NCBI GenBank assembly: GCA_963693285.1
Contig: OY848926.1
Coordinates: forward strand, 2,299,001-2,363,000
Length of the DNA stretch: 64,000 nucleotides
Direction: 5' to 3'
From: Xestospongia muta
Taxonomy: Eukaryota; Porifera; Demospongiae; Haplosclerida; Petrosiidae
Shown: piece by piece, positions 23,242 through 35,704 of the stretch
Position numbering within the stretch: position 1 is the first letter of the stretch
Layout: every line of letters starts with the position of its first letter
The notes under the pieces: generated by a model
Seen by the model: only the letters and a program-made list of their open reading frames with translations
Databases searched by the model: none
Told to the model about the DNA's origin: nothing
Position numbers and translations under genes: made by a program

Positions 23242-26200
23242 TTCAAGGTTTATCGGTATGACACTCCTGATTTTGAACTACTGCTCATGTGTGTGTCATA
23301 GGATTTGGAACAACCAAATCGTACCTTAGTCAAAGAAGGTCAAGTTTATCTCCAAAATATCAAGAAATTATACCAAGTAATAAAGTGTAGGATCTATTGG
23401 CTGTTTTTATTTATTTATTTAGTGTATATTATTTAATGATTTACTGGTATTTGCTCTGGGAGATAGCAGACAAAGTACTGTTCAACTCAATCTCAATCTT
23501 GAAGCAGTCTGGGTTGAAGATGTTGAAGATCGAGACCCACAATCAAGTAATACAAGTTACGTTAACTCGTTTGACTTGACTGGCCATTATAGGCAGTGAA
23601 GATGCTATTGAAATCTATACACCACAACGACCATACAGAATATATGTCCGATCAAATTCAGAGAAAAAACTTTGGCTACCCAAATTACAAGAAACAATTT
23701 ATCACCACTTAATGAGTACCAATCACTGCCTACGTAATAATAAATTAGATTCAAGTATGACATAAAGATATAATGTATATATGTTCTATCTTGTTTTTAA
23801 CTAGCTTCACGTAAAGCTCGCTTTATTTATTTCGACCAAAGATCTTATACAGGTGACTATTATGATGCCATGGTAAGCATTTATAAAAATCCCACCTACT
23901 AACTTATGTATTTTCCAGCGTCATGGGAAAGGGACAATGGTGTGGCCTAATCATTCACAATATATTGTAGGTTAATTCCAGGTAGTAGCTGGATAGATTT
24001 TCTTCTTTTGTAGGGTGATTGGGTTGAAAACGAGCGTTGTGGTGAAGGAGAATTTCGTTATAATACTGGAGATATTTATATTGGTCGATGGAAAGAGGAT
24101 AAACAAAGTACATTGAAAGTGTGGTCTTTGTTCCTTCATTATAAGATTATAATAGATGGGTGGGGTGAACTACGATATTACACTGGAGATGTGTATCAAG
24201 GGTCTTGGAAAGATGGCTTAAGACAAGGAAAGGTAATTAAGTTAGGGACTGTTCATTATCTATAGAACTATCTTATAATTAGTAGTAACTGGTTATATAA
24301 GTTTGTTGTGACTATATTAGATGACTAACTGTCTAATATGGAGGAGTCTATGGTGTATTTTGGCAAGTCCAAAAGATGAGCCAAAAACAGCAAGACAAAT
24401 CCATTATCTAATTATATTGTACATTGTTCCATTCAATGAGAGATTTATTGTCCAGATAACCATCTAAGTGCAGTATAATCAGTATAGATGAACATTCAAA
24501 ATGATATCAAAGCTTTCTAAGATATAGTTGTAGTTAGATTTTGACTATCTTGTTTCAAATGTAGAATTGAACTAACTCTCATTTTGAACTGTAGAAAAAG
24601 TTTCTTGCTTTTTCTTTGTTTATCTCCTATTACTATTAGATCTAGTTGTTCTATTAACTGTTCTACAAAGTCAAGCTGATCTGCATCAATATAACAGTTT
24701 TCTTAAAAATGCTATAATCTTTATTTATATGACTGCATCTTGTAATGATATTAGTCACAAAAGCTTGTCTCTAAAACTGTAGTTGAAAAAAATTACTCCC
24801 AGTTATTATAAACAGCTATGATATAGCAATGTACTATCCAATACATTCATCATATTTGTTAGTCCATCTATGGGAAAATGTTATACTATAGTAACTAAAT
24901 GTACAGTAATGACTGATATTATAATGTTTATCAGTATCTTTAGTCAATAGACCAAATCATTATTATTACTATTATATAGGGCAAAATATTATATAGTAAT
25001 GGTGATATATTCACTGGAACATTCAATTCTGGTCATATTGAAGGAAATGGTAAATTAGTGTGTATCAATGGTGTGGAATATAATGGAGAATGGAAGAATT
25101 CTCTTGTAAGATTATGATATTTATAAGACATGATTTCCATATTTTGTTGGTTACAGCGTCATGGTAATGGCACACTTAAGACTTTACAAGGTAATGTGTA
25201 TGAAGGGAAATTTGGACATAACTTGATGCATGGTCATGGGATAATGAAATACAGCAATGGAGATGTATACGAAGGAAGCTGGAAAAATGGGATGGTATGT
25301 GTTATATATCATTGAATATTTAGATTTATTTTAAATGTAGCGACAAGGCACAGGTACATTTACCAGTAAATTAGTGGGAAAATATGAAGGTTCCTGGGAT
25401 CGGGATTTGCGTCATGGAAAGGGAGTTTTGACGTACACCAATGGAGATATTTATGATGGTTTTTGGGAATACAATAAGGTGATGGGTGTGGCTAGTTATT
25501 AATGACTGCGAATTGATATATATGTTTTTACAGCGACATGGAACAGGTACTTTGAAGTATTCAACAGGTGAAATGTACAGTGGAGAATTTAAAAACAATT
25601 TAAAGGTTGGATATGGAGAAATGCAATATTCACCAGTTAAGAAATACAAAGGACAATGGGAAAATGATATGGTAAAAGATCTTTGTATAATATAATAATA
25701 ATATTTTCTATACAGCAACATGGCGAAGGCACAATGACTTACGAAGATGGATCAACTTACACAGGGACCTGGGATACGGGTCTTCGTCAAGGTACTGGTA
25801 CATTAACTAGAAAAGATGGTATAACTTATACTGGCCAATGGGATCTTGATCAACCTAACGGCAAAGGAGATATAAATATTCCTGCTGCAAACTACAAGTA
25901 TTCAGGTACAGACTACATTAGAGAAATGTTTTAAATTTTCAATTCTTTAACTCTTGACAAGCATATATTTAAGATGCTAATCATAGCTTTGCAAAGCCTG
26001 TTTATATTAAATTGTTATAATGTAGGTGACTGGATAAATGGCAAAAGAGAAGGTCGTGGTATTGAGACTGCAGAATATGGATCATACAATGGAGGGTGGA
26101 GATTTGATATGAAACACGGTCATGGAGAAGAACAGACTACAGTGAGGACAATATTCAATGGACAATGGGAGAGGGGAAGAAAGCACGGATCAGGTGAAAG

Positions 26201-26368
26201 AAAGATTGCATATGGTCTTATAGAAGACCAGGTATGTCAACTAAATTGTGTAAATATATTTTTAATTGCTATTATTACCTTTAGCACTGGAAAAGTGGTC
26301 AGTTACAAAATGATCCTTTTCGTATGACAGCAGTTGAATTACCTTCCCTATCTCGTCTTGATCTTTGA
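23242..26368 (+). pseudogene. Truncated second copy of the RhoGEF-MORN gene (PH and MORN part)
   Basis: Direct copy of 19106-22233, holding the equivalents of exons 11-24, ending with the same stop (TGA 26366-26368). It lacks the promoter, proline-rich region and DH domain; upstream sequence (22.7-23.24 kb) is unrelated. Exon frames, splice sites and MORN codons checked at 25140-26330 are intact, and differences from copy 1 are few (for example CCACATGG to CAACATGG at the start of exon 22, Pro to Gln; GCC to ACC, Ala to Thr in the same exon). It is either a non-expressed recent duplicate or a set of alternative 3' exons for the upstream gene, since exon 10 could splice to either copy. An independent MORN-only protein is less likely without a start. 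Confidence 0.85.
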
Positions 26369-26772
26369 ACTTAATAATTGTGTGTAATATTGTGTGATAA
26401 AGTGTGCATATTAAAAATCTATTGAGTGCTTTAATCTATTTCTTTGTTTTGTTCTAATTTGCCCAATTATTTTTAACTTTATGAGTCAGAAAGATATTTC
26501 TATAAAACAATTTAGTCTCAGTTATTAATTAACTTTTGTTTAATAATTAAGCAAAATTGTTTGACAAATCTTTTTATCAGTGACTGAAATTACTTAAATT
26601 TGAGTTTGCTTAAAATGATCGTTGGAATTATAAATTTATTTATACAATTGCGAACAATATATTAGCCTTCTCATTAATATTATCTCGCCCGACGGGACGG
26701 ACACGTCTGAAGATTGTTAAATAAAAGTTACCATATTTTCTCTCAGACACGCCCATTTCACGTGTGGCCACC

Positions 26773-26800
26773 GGACGTTTCACTCCCTCAGAAACGTCTG
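26773..26800. promoter_or_regulatory. Paired ACGTTTC / GAAACGT motif upstream of gene A
   Basis: GGACGTTTCAC and CAGAAACGTCTG form an imperfect palindrome about 110-135 bp before the gene A ATG. A similar pair lies 76-100 bp before gene B (37275-37300) and at 22549-22596. This could be a binding site or a remnant of the duplicated promoter. Confidence 0.45.
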
Positions 26801-26908
26801 TCCACTCGAGACCATCATTTATATTGGTAGTCATAGTATAAATGGCTGTTGCTGCTGTTACTTTATAAGAGCTAGATTAAACAAGAGAAATTTGATATTA
26901 AGATAAAT

Positions 26909-29403
26909 ATGGCACAAGAAGAGAAATTGGCTGATGTTGATGGTATCCCTATAACATTTACCAGTTATGTTGATCCCGGTATGCAGATACTTGTGTTTGG
27001 ACAAAATCATGAAATTGTTAAAGTGAGTGATGTTGCAATAGCTTGGAAAGTTTGGGATTCTGGTAACCCAATGACAGTCCAGTTCACTTACCCATACAAA
27101 ACAGGAGTTGGTGCCTTTTATGATCAAGATGGTGATAAAATTACAATTGGACCAATAGTAGCTGATCCTGGTACAACATGGAAGTATGTAACTACATCAA
27201 AAACAGACTCTGGAAAACTACAACCTGATAGTAAGTCAATAGAAAAATGTAATTAGACAGACGATAATACTACCTATGTAGCTAGGGCTGACATGATATT
27301 TTATCTTCTTTTCCATAATGATAACTACAAAAGTAGTACCCTTATAAAGATTAATTTTACACAGGAAGGTAGGATTTTACACAAGGTATCCACTTTTAGA
27401 AGTCTTATTTCTAGTGCTTTAACAATGAAAATAGTGGTTTGTGTAAGGCTTAAAAGCATCTCTGTAAGAGACACCATTTTTATGAGTTATTATCACATTC
27501 ATAAGAAAAAATGGAGGTCTTTAACAGAAGTTTGTTCGAAGTAGTTTTTTGTCAGTAACTTTTGTTCCTATTTTTTAAGGAGATCAGATTTGTTTTGACT
27601 TCTAACAATCAAGAAACATTTATCTTTACAGTAGATTACTATATGAATTACTTATTTCTGACTTGGTTCTATGCATATATACATAAACCATTCTTTTTGA
27701 CATACCGTATAGTGGGGGTTTTTCGGGGAGCAAAATTTTTGTGGACGTCAAAAATTTTGTTAGTTCGTGGTAAAAATTTCATGGTCAAGCGATCTAGTCT
27801 AAACCACACTCCTTATACACGTGGTGTACAAATGGCGTACTTTGAAATTCAAACCATGATACAAGGCTACCACCAGTAAAAAGGGATCTGGGATACTAAA
27901 TTTGGGGAACAACTTGAGTGCCAGAGAGAAACGAATTGGCAGCTGCAATCGAAGTTAATGGTATAGATTGTGCTAAAGGGCCATGAGGATCGGGTAGGTT
28001 GTTCTTTTCCCTCTTGAAGTATCGAAATAAGTCCATACTGAATCTAAGACTTGCTGATTAGCAACATGATAATATGTATGCAACCATGTGTACACATGAA
28101 TGGGCGTGGCAATTGCATCAATTAACTTTCGTGGGTAAATATTTCGTGGTTTGTTTCTCAACCATGAAAACCAGGAAAATTTTACTCCCCGAAAAAAACC
28201 GGTATACGGTATGCATATATACATAAACCATTCTTTTTGATACATGCATAATATATTATTGTTAGTCATTATAAATTATAGCAATGTCCTGTTGTATAGT
28301 ATATCTTGATTACATTCATTCAATCTATAATAACAGAAAAATATTATAAACATAATTTAACTAATAACTTATAATTCAATTATAAATAGCACAAACAAAT
28401 AATAAAAATTTCTAAACTCATCAATCATAAACCTTCATTTATTACATGTTCACATAATTATACAAATAAAAGAATACAAAACTACTAATATGTACACATT
28501 GCTATGAACATAACACACATTCAAGTGTCCAAAGTAATAGCCCCATTGGCAATAGTAACAAATCTACTGTTGTGGTTCATGGCCTAAAGCAACTTATGTT
28601 TTGTGAAGATTGAAATTCAAGCATGTATAATAAATTTCCGTATTTAATTGCTTTTACATTTAATCTTGTGACTTTTAAGTTAAATAAATTAAATACACAT
28701 GGTCCTCTAAGGAAAATCTTCACTTTCTATCTAACTGAACAGTCTTTGACTTTAAACTTCTTATGGTAATATTTGCCTCATACAACTGTTGCAACAAAGC
28801 ATTATACCTTTGATATTGTGGCTCCTATGTAGCAATGTCCATATACTGCAATTCATACTTTGACTTGTTTGAGATGTCTTTACTGCCAGCCCTAGATTTA
28901 ATGATTTTCCATGTATTGATGTATAAAATATTTTTAGTTCAATTTTTACACTTGTCATTACAGGATTAATACATCCCAGACCTGATGGTTTGTATGCAAT
29001 ATTAAATGAACCACCTTCATCTAGTGATCCTTGGAAAGGTCGAGTCGTTAACATTGGCTTATACAAGGGGAAAGACCTGTTTATGATTGAGCCTTCTGTA
29101 GGAGTTGGGAGTTATGCTGAACTAACAATGAATAAGAAACTATATTTTGGTGTTTCAGTAAATGATTCAAAAAGTTTTTTTGTTCCAGGAAAAACGTTCA
29201 TACCAAACATTATTTCAACAACAGTTGATGTTTTCTATGATGTTTCAAGTTCCACTATACCAGCAAATGATATAACTGTCTTGGCACAATTTTCTCAGTT
29301 AACTGAAGTTGATCTTAATAATTTTCCTAATGGAGTTGTTGTGACACTCACACAAGATAAAGTCACAAAGCAATTCACATTTTCCACCAAAGCATCTACC
29401 TGA
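26909..29403 (+). CDS. Paralogue family protein A (unrecognised two-domain family)
   Basis: Two exons (26909-27230, 28964-29403) join to 762 nt, 253 aa. No signal peptide or membrane segment is seen. Exon 1 encodes an N-terminal module: ITFTSYVDPGMQILVFGQ, VAIAWKVW, TYPYKTGVGAFYDQDGDK, ITIGPIVADPGTTWKYVTT. Exon 2 encodes a C-terminal module: YAILNEPP, WKGRVVNIGLYKGKDLFMIE, VGSYAELTMNKKLYFGV, and ending EVDLNNFPNGVVVTLTQD. Alternating hydrophobic residues and turns suggest all-beta domains. Genes B, C and D share both modules and the same phase-1 intron. I do not recognise the family and assign no function. The 1.73-kb intron contains a MITE. The gene lies between RhoGEF copies 2 and 3. Confidence 0.8.
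27701..28213. mobile_element. MITE-like element with TIRs in gene A intron
   Basis: About 513 bp with inverted ends: the left starts CATACCGTATAGTGGGGGTT and continues TTTCGGGGAGCAAAATTTT; the right ends AAAATTTTACTCCCCG...TATACGGTATG. A 27-bp direct repeat (27674-27700 and 28214-28240, beginning CATATATACATAAACC) flanks it exactly. The allelic position in the gene B intron has a single diverged copy of this flank, which supports an insertion. No transposase frame is seen inside, so it is non-autonomous. Confidence 0.8.
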
Positions 29404-29560
29404 CTGCATTTTCTTTCAATTACATTTTAATTAGTTTTTTAGGGACAACTTTTGTCATGAAGTTTGTATCATTTAAATAACAATGTATATTACAAAATTA
29501 AAGTTAATATTGTTTTCAAACCTTTTGTACTAGGTAAAATAATTAAAGTAATCCAAAAAA

Positions 29561-30925
29561 GATAAACAAAGTACATGGAAAGTGTAGTCTTTGTTCCTTC
29601 ATTATTAGACAATAATAGATGGGTGGGGTGAATTACGATATTACACTGGAGATGTATATTAAGGGTCTTGGAAAGATGGCTTAAGACAAGGAAAGATAAT
29701 TAAGTTAGGGACTAGTCACTATCTATACAACTGTCATATAATTAGTAGTAACTGGTTATATAACTTTTTTGCTTTGCATGACTAACATGGAGGAGTCTAC
29801 GATGTATTCAGGCAAGTCTGAAGGATGAGCCAAATACCAGCAAGATGAATCCAGTATCTAACCATGCTGTACATATCCATCTAATGAGAGATTTATTGTA
29901 CAGATAACCATCTAAGTACAGTATGATCTGTATAAATAAACGTTCAAAATGATATCAAATCTTTCTTAGATTATATTCGTAGTTAGATTTTGACTATCTT
30001 GTTTCAGATCTAAAATTGCACTAACTCTCATTTTGGACTATAGAAGAATGTTCCTGCTTTTTATTTTTGTTTGTCTCTCTCTCTCCTATTACTCTGAGAT
30101 CTAGTTGAATAGTTCAAACTGCTCTACATCAACACAATAGTTGTCTTAGAAAATGCTTCAATCTTTTTATTTATATGACTGCATCTTGTAATGATATTAG
30201 TCACAAAAGCTTGTCTCTAAAACTGTAGTTGAAAAAAATTACTCCTAGTTATTATAAACAGCTATGATATAGCAATGAACTATCCAATACACTTATCATA
30301 TTTGTTAGTCCATCTATGGGAAAATGTTATACTATAGTAACTAAATGTACAGTAATGACTGATATTATAATGTTTATCAGTATCTTTAGTCAATAGACCA
30401 AATCATTATTATTACTATTATATAGGGCAAAATATTATATAGTAATGGTGATATATTCACTGGAACATTCAATTCTGGTCATATTGAAGGAAATGGTAAA
30501 TTAGTGTGTATCAATGGTGTGGAATATAATGGAGAATGGAAGAATTCTCTTGTAAGATTATGATATTTATAAGACATTATTTCCATATTTTGTTGGTTAC
30601 AGCGTCATGGTAATGGCACACTTAAGACTTTACAAGGTAATGTGTATGAAGGGAAATTTGGACATAACTTGATGCATGGTCATGGGATAATGAAATACAG
30701 CAATGGAGATGTATACGAAGGAAGCTGGAAAAATGGGATGGTATGTGTTATATATCATTGAATATTTAGATTTATTTTAAATGTAGCAACAAGGCACTGG
30801 TACATTTACCAGTAAATTACTGGAAAAATACGAAGGTGATGGGTGTGGCTAGTTATTAATGACTGAGAATTGATATATATGTGTTTACTGCGACATGGGC
30901 TTGGTACTTTGAAGTATTCAACAGA
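29561..30925 (+). pseudogene. Third, decayed fragment of the RhoGEF-MORN gene
   Basis: Homologous to 19962-21433 (exons 16 to part of 21). Damage is visible: in exon 17 CAA has become TAA (29660-29662), the exon 17 donor GGTAAT reads AGATAAT (near 29694), and exon 20 has lost its middle, joined across a short AAGG. It stops abruptly in exon 21 at the junction with the minisatellite. The part from about 30170 to 30760 is much closer to copies 1 and 2 than the part before it, suggesting gene conversion or a mosaic origin. Confidence 0.88.
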
Positions 30926-32940
30926 CCCTTGGTGATGAAAAATCTTCCAAACACAAACACCCTGTAAACCAAAGGGGGGACCTTTGTTGATGAAAAATCA
31001 CCAAAGGGAAATCTTTGGTAACGTAAAATCTTCCAACCCAAGGGTGGAGCCTTGGATGACAAAAAACCTGTGAAACCCAAGGCGAGGCCTTTGGTGATAT
31101 AAAATCTTCCAAACCCAATAGGACACCATTGGGTGACAAAATCTTGTGAAACCCAAGGGGGGACCATTGGTGACGTAAAATCCTCCAAACTCAAGGGAGA
31201 ACCATAGAGTGAAAAAAGGGGGGACCCTTTGGTAACTAAAACCTGCGAAACCCAAGGTGGATACTTGGTGACATAAAGTTTTCCAAACCCAAGGGGGAAC
31301 CCTAGGGTGACAAACAGGGGGATCCTTGAGTGACAACCTGCGAAACCCAAGGGAGGGACATTTGGTGACGTAATATCATCTAAACCCAAGGGAGACAAAA
31401 TCCTGCAAAAGCCAAGGGGGGACTCTTGGTGACGTAAAATCTTCCAAACCAAAGGGGGGACCCTTGAATGACAAAAAATCTTTCAGACCCAAGGGGGGAC
31501 ACTTGGGTGACAAAAACCTGTAAAACTCAAGGGGGACCCTTGGTTGACAAAACCCAGCGAAACCCAATGGGGGACTCTTGGGTGACAAATCTTGCAAAAC
31601 CCAGGGGGGGGACCCTTGTTGACTTAAAGTCTTCCAAACCCAAGGGGGGACAATTGGTTGACAAAAAACCTGAAAACCCAAGGGAGGACCCTTGGTAATG
31701 TAAAATCTTCCAAACCCAAGAGGGACACTTGGGTGACAAAAACCTGTAAACCCTTGGGTGACAAAAACCTCCAAAACCCAAGGGATGACCCTTGGTAATG
31801 AAAAATTGTCTAAACCCAAAGGGGGACCCTTTGGTGACATAAAATTTTCCAAACCCAAGGGGGGACTTTTAGGTGACAAAAACCTGCAAAACCCAAGGAG
31901 GGACCTTGGGTGACGTAAAATCTTCCAAACCCAAGAGGGGATCCTTGGGTGACAAAAACCTGCAAACCCAATGGGGGAACTTGATGATGAAAAATTGTCT
32001 AAACCCAGGGGGGACCCTTGGTAATGAAAAATTGTCTAAACCCAAAGGGGGACCCTTGGTGACGTAAAATCTTCCAAACCCAAAGGGGGGATCCTCGGGT
32101 GACAAAAACCTCCAAAACTCAAGGGGGGACCGTTGGGTGACATAACTTTGGTGACGTAAAATCTTCCAAACCCAAGGGTGGACCTTCGGTGACAAAAACC
32201 AATAAAACCCAAAGAGGGACCCTTGGGTGACTAAACTTGCAAAACCCAAGGAGGGGACCCTTGGTGACGTAAAATTTTCCATACCCAAGGGGGGATCCTT
32301 AGGTGAAAAAAAACTGCAAAACCCAATGGGGGACCCTTTGGTGACAAATCTTGCAAAACCCAAGGGGGGACCCTTGGTGATATAGAATATTCCAAACCCA
32401 AGGAGGGACCCTTTGGTGACAAAAGCCTGCAAACCCAACAGGGGAACCTTGATGATGAAAAATTGTCTAAACCCAAAGAGGAACCCTTGGTGACGTAAAA
32501 TTTTCCAAACCCAAGGGGGGATCCTTGGGTCACAAAAACCTGCAAATCCAAGGGGGGACCCTTGGTGATGAAAAATTGTCTAAACCCAAGGGCGGATGCT
32601 TGGTGACTTAAAATCTTCCAAACCCAAGGGGGGACCCTTTGGTGACAAACCAGCAACGTTCAAGGGGGGACCCATGGTGACAAAATCTTCCAAACCCAAA
32701 GGAAGGCCTTTAGCGAAAAAACCCTGCAAAACCCAAGGGGGGACCATTGGTGACAAAATCTTCCAAGGGGGACTCTTGGTGTCGTAAAATCTTTCAAACC
32801 CAATGGGGGACACTTGCATTGCAAAAACCTGTGAAACCCAAGGGGGGATCCTTGGCGATGAAAAATTGTCTAAACCCAAGGGGGGATGCTTGGTGACTTA
32901 AAATCTTCCAAACCAAAGGGGGGGATCCTTTGGTGACAAA
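30926..32940. repeat. 2-kb minisatellite, ~39-bp unit with alternating variants
   Basis: About 50 head-to-tail units. Two forms alternate irregularly: AAACCCAAGGGGGGACCCTT followed by GGTGACGTAAAATCTTCC, and the same start followed by GGGTGACAAAAACCTGC. Each unit holds a C-rich/G-rich inverted pair (CCCAAGGGG...CCCTTGG). Long minus-strand open frames rich in Pro/Leu/Gly/Phe arise from the period and are not genes. The array begins directly at the broken end of RhoGEF copy 3. Confidence 0.95.
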
Positions 32941-32995
32941 CCATCACTTTAAACTGTCTAATATAATGAGTTTAGAATACAAAGTAACTAAACTC

Positions 32996-33960
32996 TCACA
33001 AGGAAAATTTTCACTTTACAATCGTTTTTATGATGTAAATGGAATGGTTTATACTACATTTACAATGGTAAATATTCCACTCATTTTGTACCATGTATTT
33101 TTTACATTATGTATATTTGATGGTTTTATTACAACTGTAGTATTACATGTTTTTTTTGATGTAAAAGTGTTGTAAAATTTAACATGATGGTTTACGCATT
33201 ACCAACAGAAATGCATTGATTTTACAATGTTTTTTTATACTGTTGTATTCATGTTGTAAATTATACAATGTTGTTATACTGTTGTATTAACGTTGTAAAT
33301 TATACAATGCTTTTATACTGTTGTATTAACATTGTAAATTATACAATGTTGTTATACTGTTGTATTAACATTATAAATTTTCAATTGGATTAACATTGTA
33401 AATTTGTAATTTAATTTTTCTAACATTTTTATAAAGAATATATTATCGTAATAAAAAAAAATGTCTGTATTCAGATCAATCTGTTTGTCTTGATAGATCA
33501 TCTATACTTTAGGAAACACTGACGTAGTAGCAACAAATTCACATTTATGATACACAAAGTCATCATGTCCAAAAATTTGTTTTGGTTGTTCTTTAAGCTC
33601 TTTACTTTGCTAATAGGTCTCGTGGTGTCTCATTCATGAGTTCTTTGAGGACTCTTAGCTGTATATGGTTGGGCCAATCTTTACGGGGGGTTTGTTCAGT
33701 GAACCCCTTCTCGTTAAGGAGTGGAATGATTTTAGAATAGAGCAGTTCATTGGGTTTCCTGACTTGGACTTGAAGTGGAGCCAGGGGTTGGGAACCAGCC
33801 GAAAATTTGTTTTGGTTGCTCCATGAGTCGATTTTGACAAGACTATAAATTCCTATATAAACTGAACAAAATTATTACTAATGAAGTAGTTTATTTAATA
33901 ATAATGAAAAGTACAGATTGTTTTGTATCCATCTATCCATCCATTCACAGTAGAGGTAAA
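32996..33960 (+). repeat. Left arm of large foldback (inverted) repeat
   Basis: Begins TCACAAGGAAAATTTTCACT and is matched in reverse complement by about 35705-36636. It includes ~50-bp tandem subrepeats (TTATACAATGTTGTTATACT, 33230-33400) and ends in ATCCATCTATCCATCC-type repeats. Contains no complete gene. Confidence 0.9.
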
Positions 33961-34021
33961 GTGCTATCATATTAACATCTACAAATATTATATGTGGTTT
34001 CTAACTTTAATGTTCTTTCTA

Positions 34022-34910
34022 GGGTCTGTTTCATATCTCTTGTGAGGATATTCTTCGCATTCTTCGTCGTGGTCGTGAAACGTTACTTACTCTCCTGGAA
34101 GCCTTTGTTTATTATCCTCTTATTGACTGGACACAGAGTGAAGAGGCTGCATTCCCTCTAGCAATGAGAACAACTGCTGAACTTGGTGTACGACAGACAA
34201 GGAAAGAGATGGAGTGGGAGGTAGCTGAAGGAATGTTAATCACTAAATTGGCTGAATCAGAGCCTCATTGGCAAAAGAACAGGTATATTGAATATGTCCT
34301 GGTTTTATCTCTCTCTCTCTCTCTCCTCTCCAGAGGGAATCTTTGTGCTGTATTACTAGCCTTAGAGAAACATCTCAGTGAGATTGCCTCCACTAGTGAA
34401 CAGCTCATTATTTATCAAGAAAAGATCAGTAAATTCGATAAAGAGACCAGTATTCTTCATGATGCTATCACTGCTCCTAATCATCCTTTTATTTCCATGC
34501 AAGTATGGTTAGTGATGAGGACAACCCTGTAATTATTTATTAATTATTTTATCTTGTGTAGGCTATTTGACAGCTGAACACAAGAGGTTCTTCCTGTTAA
34601 TTAGGAGAAATATGAAGAAAGTGTTGACTGGAATCATAAATATCAGGTGCTCTATTTCAGAAATTTTTATGCAATAATATAATTTGCTTCCTTTTCTATC
34701 CTTCCTCTCTCTCTCTTTTTCTCACTCCCTCTCTCCCTCTCAGTCTGTCTTCTCCACATTACATAGTCAAGAGAGGACCATTGGTCTGCATAGAATAGCT
34801 GCCGTGTTACAAGAACCTCTGGACTCTCTCTCTCTCTTTCTTTCTCCCTCTCTTCTTCCCTCTCCAGCGTCAACAACTAAACCTGTATACCAAGTACAGT
34901 CTTACCCATG
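34022..34910 (+). pseudogene. SMG1: SMG1 kinase gene fragment inside the foldback
   Basis: 34022-34281 encodes GLFHISCEDILRILRRGRET, LLTLLEAFVYYPLIDWTQ, the region just after the kinase domain of SMG1 (GLFRVSCEQVLHTLRKGRET, LLTLLEAFVYDPLVDWT in human). Further exon-like pieces follow: GNLCAVLLALEKHLSEIAST (from about 34334), HPFISMQ, EKYEESVDWNHKYQ (about 34604-34647) and VFSTLHSQERTIGL (about 34743). SMG1 is the PIKK that phosphorylates UPF1 in nonsense-mediated decay. Kinase and FATC exons are absent, so this cannot make SMG1; it looks like a captured piece of host gene. Splice joins between the pieces are plausible but uncertain. Confidence 0.75.
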
Positions 34911-35044
34911 ACTGTATCCCCTAGTAAACCTCCTACTGCATCTGGTAGTGGACAACATGTCCACCTGTTGATCCTATCAGTATATTTAGAGTAAGTTGGA
35001 TAGATGGATGGATGAAAAGTACTGATATACTTAATTATAACTAT

Positions 35045-35049
<5 letters not shown>

Positions 35050-35109
<60 letters not shown>
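35050..35109. repeat. TC microsatellite
   Basis: An uninterrupted (TC)n tract in the spacer of the foldback. Shorter TC tracts lie at 34310-34332 and 34690-34745. Confidence 0.95.
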
Positions 35110-35114
<5 letters not shown>

Positions 35115-35704
35115 CATTAAGGAGAAACTTATTAAACTTATTCTATCATTTTATTAAGTATTGATGATGTCCAGTCTCTCTCTATATGCATGTACATCTA
35201 TAAAAGGGTATCTCTTCAGAGTGAAAACATTGAAATGAATGCTTCTGTTAAAATGTTGCTACGCACTCATTTTATATGGGTAGCTTTATATACAAGAAGA
35301 CTTACAGCTATTCTGCCTGCAAATAAAATGTAAGGCAAGATGACGACTGCATAGCAACTGTTTAAATTAAACTGGAATATCAGTTCAAGAGTTGGAATTC
35401 CAAAATGACCCCTTCTGTATATCGAGTCAATATTATAATGATATTTAGGGTGTTGTACAATGGTAGCTATAACTATATCTTCTTTAACTGCTAACAGTAA
35501 ATATGTTAGTAGTTAAATACATGTAGGTCTGAATACTCAGTATTAATCATTTTACGTTTATCACTACTGCATTGACAATAAGTTATAATTAGTAGCCTAA
35601 TGCTTTCTGAATTAATTTTGTTCCTTTACAATTAGTACTACTCAGTTTATGATGAAGAGGACTCCAATATCTCTACGTTAATATTATCAATATCTCTTTA
35701 ATGT

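Noticed and set aside
26858..27127. Minus-strand frame opposite gene A exon 1 (and a similar one opposite gene B)
   Set aside because: Antisense shadow of a conserved coding exon; the sense frame is supported by three paralogues and splice sites.
27293..27879. Two plus-strand frames (83 and 105 codons) inside the gene A intron
   Set aside because: AT-rich intron sequence partly within the MITE; no homology between the A and B introns at codon level.
30856..32879. Several minus-strand open frames of 70-198 codons rich in Pro, Leu, Gly, Phe and Trp
   Set aside because: They follow the ~39-bp minisatellite period exactly, overlap in all three frames and lack any start context; products of the repeat.
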